Shown: piece by piece, positions 1 through 2,938 of the stretch
Layout: each line of letters opens with the position of its first letter
How positions within the stretch are numbered: position 1 is the first letter of the stretch
Source of the DNA: Puniceicoccales bacterium
Lineage (GTDB): Bacteria > Verrucomicrobiota > Verrucomicrobiia > Opitutales > JAIRLG01
Assembly: GCA_031278595.1 (NCBI GenBank)
Contig: JAITKE010000004.1
Location: forward strand, 1-5,924
Reading direction: 5' to 3'
DNA: 5,924 nucleotides
The notes under the pieces: model-generated
Told to the model about the DNA's origin: nothing
The model's database searches: none
Seen by the model: only the letters and a program-made list of their open reading frames with translations
Position numbers and translations under genes: made by a program

Positions 1-3
1 GTA

Positions 4-1230
4 GTGGAGAATAATACCAGTGTATTGAGTACCGGTGTATTTCGGAAATTTTTTTGCGAGGATAGTGTGTTCAATGCGGCGTTAGGGAAATTGAGAGGGT
101 TTTGCAAAAATGAGCAGGCTATCAGGAGATGTGTGCAATTGGGAGTCAAGGTTGTTGATGAGGCGAAAAAGTTACTTGATTGGATGGAAAAAGCGCCGAA
201 AGGAAAGGGCGAGGCTGAGGGATTTGTGTGTGTTGGTAGTCGAGTCTTTGTGAAAATAAATTCCTGCTGGGTGGCTCTTAAATTAGCTCTTGATCACAAA
301 GACGGGTGTTTGTCTCCTCCAGAAGATGATCGAACCATTGCCAAGTGGAGAGCTGCTAATGCAACTAGGTTGGAGGCCGCCCGCCTAGCGGCGGAAGGTT
401 CGACCGCCCCGCCGTCGTCCGACGGGTCGGCTGGAGCTTCTCCGGCAGCTGGGCCTTCGGCTGGTCCCGCCCCTGGCCCCGTCGAGGAAGGGACAGATCC
501 TCTTCTGGTGCAGCTCTTCCAGGCGGTGCTGAAGGATGAAGTTGCTCAGGTTGGTGATTTGCTGAGGGCGAATTCTGATCTCGTCGATAGGGTAGGCGTT
601 CAGGAAAGAAGCGCGCTCCACGTCGCGGTGAGCGATCCCCTGCGGGACCACTCCAAGGTTATAGAAGAACTGCTGGCGGCAAAGGCCGATGTGTCTCTGG
701 AAACAGCGGATGGGAAGACGGCGCTGCGTTTGGCCGTCGAAAATGGCAATGGGCCCGCCGTGCAGCTGCTTCTGGCCTCTCGTCCGATGAGCGTAACGGA
801 AATCCGGCCTTGGATCGGAGAATTCGAAAAGTCTCCCAATCTTCAGGTTCAGGCGGCCGCGAAAAACCTGGTGTGCTGGAGTAAGAATGTCGCTTCGATT
901 GCCGGTGCTGTGGATCGTAAGGATGTCGGCGATCTGAGGCGTCTCTTGGAAACGACCCGGGTCAGGCTTGATTCCACAACTGCGATAGATCAGCCGCTGC
1001 TAAGTCTGATGAGTTCCTCCGGTTGGACTGAAGGCCTGCAGGCCCTATTGGAGCTGGAGACGGCATGGCTGCAAACGGCGGTGGACCCGGAGTATGTGAA
1101 GTGCTTGTATCAAATGTCCGCAAATCGTACTGAGAATGCCGAATTTAGAGCCTGTGCACCGCTCCTGAAAAGGCTCTACATCGTCGTCACCGGCTCGGAC
1201 CCGGATACGGGGAAGAGTGCCCAGCCATAG
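4..1230 (+). CDS. N-terminal open segment of the ankyrin-repeat gene (408 residues, ends at the premature TAG)
   Basis: This is the longest intact piece of the broken gene and could still be translated as a truncated protein. Residues 1-130 form a mixed-charge region with several cysteines that I do not recognise. Residues 133-160 are an Ala/Pro/Ser/Gly linker. Ankyrin-like repeats follow at about 165-198, 201-234 and 236-259, with a diverged pair at about 296-350. The end of the segment is poor in repeat signal, but the sequence directly after the TAG reads AVEAGNLEDVRHILE in the same frame, clearly the rest of another repeat. The protein therefore stops inside a repeat rather than at a natural end. 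The first codon is GTG at position 4. Only three bases precede it, in the same open frame, so neither a ribosome binding site nor the true start can be judged. Confidence 0.6.
   Translation: MENNTSVLSTGVFRKFFCEDSVFNAALGKLRGFCKNEQAIRRCVQLGVKVVDEAKKLLDWMEKAPKGKGEAEGFVCVGSRVFVKINSCWVALKLALDHKDGCLSPPEDDRTIAKWRAANATRLEAARLAAEGSTAPPSSDGSAGASPAAGPSAGPAPGPVEEGTDPLLVQLFQAVLKDEVAQVGDLLRANSDLVDRVGVQERSALHVAVSDPLRDHSKVIEELLAAKADVSLETADGKTALRLAVENGNGPAVQLLLASRPMSVTEIRPWIGEFEKSPNLQVQAAAKNLVCWSKNVASIAGAVDRKDVGDLRRLLETTRVRLDSTTAIDQPLLSLMSSSGWTEGLQALLELETAWLQTAVDPEYVKCLYQMSANRTENAEFRACAPLLKRLYIVVTGSDPDTGKSAQP
400..486 (+). other. Low-complexity GC-rich segment coding an Ala/Pro/Ser/Gly linker
   Basis: Residues about 133-161 of the ankyrin protein are almost entirely Ala, Pro, Ser and Gly with motifs such as SAGASPAAGPSAGPAPGPV. 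They separate the unrecognised N-terminal region from the repeats. Bases 361-480 are about 75 % GC by hand count, against about 44 % in 1-360, so the junction is also a sharp composition change. It probably forms a flexible interdomain linker. Confidence 0.6.
1228..1230 (+). other. Premature in-frame TAG inside an ankyrin repeat
   Basis: Reading through gives QP-stop-AVEAGNLEDVRHILE. In the ankyrin consensus the position after Pro in the P-L-x-x-A helix start is normally Leu, so a TTG-to-TAG (T to A) change fits exactly. The same frame stays open and ankyrin-like until the TAA at 1315. The leucine identity is inferred from the family consensus. Confidence 0.65.
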
Positions 1231-1306
1231 GCGGTGGAGGCCGGGAATCTCGAGGATGTGCGGCATATCCTGGAGGACCAGCCCAACTGGGGTATGAAGT
1301 GGGGGG

Positions 1307-1675
1307 ATGGATTTTAAACCGCTTCTCTTGGCGGTGAAGGGTGGTAAGGTCGATGTTGTGAGGACGATCCTGGAAGTGGGGAAATGGGACACACTCGCGA
1401 TTGTAGATGCCTGCGTGAAGGAAGAGCCGGCGGTCGGTGTGGAGGCATCTGATGCGTTGAAGTGCCTGCAGGAATTCGTAAGGCGTCGGGGTTTTAATCC
1501 GGAGACGGGCGAACGGCTCCCGGCGGATATTGCGCTCATGTCGGCCGTGAAAATGCGGGATTTGGCGACTATAAATGCTCGATTGGCCGTTCCGGCAGTC
1601 AATGTCAATGCCCGGAATGATGAGGGGGAATACGGCATTGCATGTGGCCGTCCTCTGGGCCTGCTGTGGCGCTGA
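1307..1675 (+). pseudogene. Second segment of the broken ankyrin gene (frame 2)
   Basis: The frame-2 translation begins MDFKPLLLAVKGGKVDVV, a typical ankyrin helix pair, and continues to VNVNARNDEGE at about 1629, after which the frame loses ankyrin character and stops at 1675. Its ATG at 1307 is directly preceded by a run of six G with no proper spacing, so it is not a convincing start. Frame 1 just upstream reads GDGF then TAA at 1315. Removing one T from the T4 run at 1312-1315 gives GDGFKPLLLAV, which matches the D-G-x-T-P-L consensus. Removing one G from 1301-1306 would also restore the frame but fits the consensus slightly less well. It is a fragment of the gene starting at 4, not a separate gene. 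Confidence 0.65.
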
Positions 1676-1889
1676 TTCAGAGGGTACTGCCAAACCCAAT
1701 TCGGGAAAGCTCTATGAGGATGGCCATGCCGATCTCGGCGTTCTGAAGCGCCTGCTGCAGGCGCCCCATATAGACGTCAATGCCCTAAATAGGGACGGCC
1801 TAACTCCACTCTCTCTGGTGGTCCTGGGCCTTGTTTCGAGTGTGACGCATCGTCCTTTTTTTGACGTCGTTTGGACGGAACAGTCTTAG
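1575..1889 (+). pseudogene. Third segment of the broken ankyrin gene (frame 3)
   Basis: Only the part from about 1629 onward is ankyrin sequence. It reads GNTALHVAVLWACCG, then a loop of about 20 residues, then GVLKRLLQAPHIDVNALNRDG followed by LTPLSLVVLGLVSS. The upstream part of this open frame is out-of-frame translation. Deleting one G from the G5 run at 1624-1628 joins NVNARNDEG to NTALHVAV, a perfect ankyrin junction (D-E-G-N-T-A-L-H). The frame ends in TAG at 1887-1889 shortly after the T7 run at 1856-1862, where sequence continuity passes to frame 1. No start signal supports independent translation. Confidence 0.65.
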
Positions 1890-2544
1890 TATTGTGCAGG
1901 AAGAGCAGGATTGGCAGCAAGATCAGGTTGAGAATCAAGAGAATCTATTTAAGATCGCAGAGTGTTTGCTGAGGGCCTCTGGCATTGAGGTCAATTGTTA
2001 TGGCAAATTGTCTCCTGGGTCAGGAGGAGGCGGATCGGGTGTTAAGCGCGGAGAATTCGAGTTTGCTTTTGGGTTAGGAGGAAACAGATCTGCTGGTTTT
2101 ACTTCTCCGTTGCTAGCTGCCTCTAGCAGGGGGACGGATATGTCTGGTGTGGTGCGGGCCTTGCTGGCGGCTCCTGGCATCGATGTTAATTCCGGGCCAG
2201 ATAGGGTTAAATGGCAAAACACTGCGTTGCGTTTTTGGTTGGCTGAATCCAAAATAGTGGAATTATTCCTGAAAACCCCTGGTATTGATGTTTGTGTTCA
2301 GAATGATCACGATGCTACGTTTTTAATACTTTGCCTGTGCGGAGAATATGAAGCCAGTGCCCTGGAGTTTTTGAAGATTCCAGAAGTCGACATTTACGCC
2401 AAGGATGACGGAGGCAGAACAGCCCTGGATTTCGCCGTTGAAAAGAGGCACACCGGAGCTCTGAAGGCCCTTTTGGCTAGAATGGGCCCCGAGAGCGTCG
2501 GACGGGCCCGAGGGCTTTATGATGGGTGCAGAGAGAGAAGGTAA
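1861..2544 (+). pseudogene. C-terminal segment of the broken ankyrin gene (frame 1)
   Basis: This 227-codon stretch contains four or five ankyrin repeats. Landmarks are LFKIAECLLRASGIEVN, a Gly/Ser-rich insertion (SPGSGGGGSG), SPLLAASSRGTDMSGVVRALL, APGIDVNSGPDRVKWQNTAL, LFLKTPGIDVCVQNDHDATF, IPEVDIYAKDDGGRTALDFA and a final helix pair before GCRERR and TAA. The only start codon at its beginning is a TTG inside the T7 run with no good ribosome binding site, so it is best read as the end of the gene beginning at 4. Removing one T at 1856-1862 joins it to the preceding segment. Its GC content (about 42-48 % at its start by hand count) is lower than in secA. The stop codon overlaps the ribosome binding site of the next gene. 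Confidence 0.65.
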
Positions 2545-2550
2545 GGAGGT
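2543..2550 (+). promoter_or_regulatory. Strong Shine-Dalgarno sequence overlapping the upstream stop codon
   Basis: AAGGAGGT is nearly full anti-16S complementarity. The AGGAGG core (2544-2549) lies 8 bases before the ATG at 2558. Its first bases are shared with the ankyrin stop codon TAA (2542-2544), an arrangement typical of translational coupling. It decides the start of the small gene at 2558 over the in-frame upstream ATG codons at 2519 and 2522. Confidence 0.8.
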
Positions 2551-2557
2551 GTTTTCT

Positions 2558-2785
2558 ATGGAGGAAAATGACATGCGCACGGAATATGATGAGTCTGTTG
2601 TGGACAAGAGACGTGTTAGATATGAGGATTTTTGTATTTTATATAAGAAGGAACGCGTGGAATATGAGAAGCAGTATGCGGAACGTGAGAGGCGGCGGGA
2701 ACAAACAGCCCAGCTCCTGAGGGAATTTCTAGCGAAACATGGCGTTGCGCTGCCGCCGAGTGGAAACCTTGCCGATACGTTCTGA
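2558..2785 (+). CDS. Small charged helical protein of unknown function (75 residues)
   Basis: I do not recognise this protein. It starts MEENDMRTEYDE and is very rich in Glu, Arg, Lys and Tyr. Residues about 18-60 look like one long helix, possibly a coiled coil, with the charged stretch EYEKQYAERERRREQ, followed by LLREFLAKHG and a short tail ALPPSGNLADTF. There is no signal peptide or membrane segment, so it is probably cytoplasmic. The start is fixed by the Shine-Dalgarno sequence 8 bases upstream; the frame extends back to an ATG at 2519 inside the ankyrin gene, but that has no comparable site. It follows the ankyrin stop by 13 bases, so the two were probably co-transcribed and coupled, and a role as accessory to the ankyrin protein is possible but only inferred from position. 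The Shine-Dalgarno and open frame argue for a real gene; its family is unknown. Confidence 0.65.
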   Translation: MEENDMRTEYDESVVDKRRVRYEDFCILYKKERVEYEKQYAERERRREQTAQLLREFLAKHGVALPPSGNLADTF

Positions 2786-2799
2786 CGTGGGGTGGGAGG

Positions 2800-2819
2800 T
2801 GGGGTAGAAGCACACCCCA
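2800..2819 (+). terminator. Weak possible hairpin after the small gene
   Basis: TGGGGT (2800-2805) and ACCCCA (2814-2819) can pair as a 6-bp stem with an 8-base loop, 15 bases after the stop codon at 2783-2785. No run of T follows, so it is not a standard intrinsic terminator. It may be chance in a G-rich stretch. Confidence 0.15.
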
Positions 2820-2928
2820 GCACCGAGTATTCTAGGTAAAATCTCGGAACAAATCCAGCTCTTTTGGGAAAAAGATTGCCAGCCGTGTCCGGTTCTGGAA
2901 ATTCCCCCTCCACCAGCTTTTAGTTCTT

Positions 2929-2932
2929 GGGA
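2929..2932 (+). promoter_or_regulatory. Weak ribosome binding site of secA
   Basis: GGGA lies 6 bases before the ATG at 2939. It is the only purine-rich match in the right place and is much weaker than the site of the small gene. The start is supported mainly by the protein, which begins MFSQLFRFFSG, a usual SecA N-terminus length ahead of the first conserved blocks. Confidence 0.4.
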
Positions 2933-2938
2933 ATCACC

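Larger units (their letters stand above)
4..2544 (+). pseudogene. Large ankyrin-repeat protein gene, broken by one nonsense codon and three +1 frameshifts
   Basis: Ankyrin-type protein sequence runs through three reading frames in turn and returns to the first, which shows one ancestral gene. The parts in order are an unrecognised N-terminal region, a low-complexity linker, and ankyrin repeats up to the TAA at 2542-2544. Repeat signatures include SALHVAVSDP, GKTALRLAVENGN, AVEAGNLEDVRHILE, PLLLAVKGGKVDVVRTILE, NTALHVAV, HIDVNALNRDGLTPL, PGIDVN and GGRTALDFAVEKRHTGALKALLA split across segments. Lesions are TAG at 1228-1230 and +1 shifts near 1312-1315, 1624-1628 and 1856-1862. Undoing them gives about 845 residues. 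Ankyrin repeats are protein-binding scaffolds; the partner is unknown, and no enzyme domain, signal peptide or membrane segment is evident. The frame is open to the left edge, so the GTG at 4 may not be the true start. Sequencing error or expression as separate pieces are alternatives to decay. Confidence 0.75.
2786..2938. other. Intergenic gap between the small gene and secA
   Basis: These 153 bases contain no credible gene. They begin with a G-rich run and hold a weak inverted repeat (2800-2819), a second 5-bp inverted repeat (CCGAG at 2823-2827, CTCGG at 2843-2847, 15-base loop) and a TAAAAT box at 2837-2842 resembling a -10 element, but with no matching -35 at the usual distance. A TTGCCA at 2876-2881 could be a -35, yet the hexamer 17 bases later (AAATTC) is poor. 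A promoter for secA is expected here but I cannot place it. Confidence 0.4.

Noticed and set aside
1045..1699. Minus-strand open frames of 197 and 170 codons opposite the ankyrin gene
   Set aside because: They overlie recognisable ankyrin repeats on the + strand, overlap each other in different frames, and show no recognisable domain.
2519..2557. Upstream ATG start for the small gene (88 residues)
   Set aside because: The ATG at 2519 lacks a good ribosome binding site, whereas the ATG at 2558 has AAGGAGGT at ideal spacing.
2823..2847. Inverted repeat CCGAG/CTCGG as an operator or terminator
   Set aside because: Only 5 bp with a 15-base loop and no T run; expected by chance.
2871..2904. Possible secA promoter with TTGCCA and a hexamer 17 bases later
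   Set aside because: The -10 hexamer AAATTC matches the consensus too poorly to call.
2323..2913. Minus-strand open frame of 196 codons spanning the small gene and the gap
   Set aside because: It is Ser/Pro-rich, covers the end of the ankyrin gene and the well-initiated + strand small gene, and has no recognisable family.
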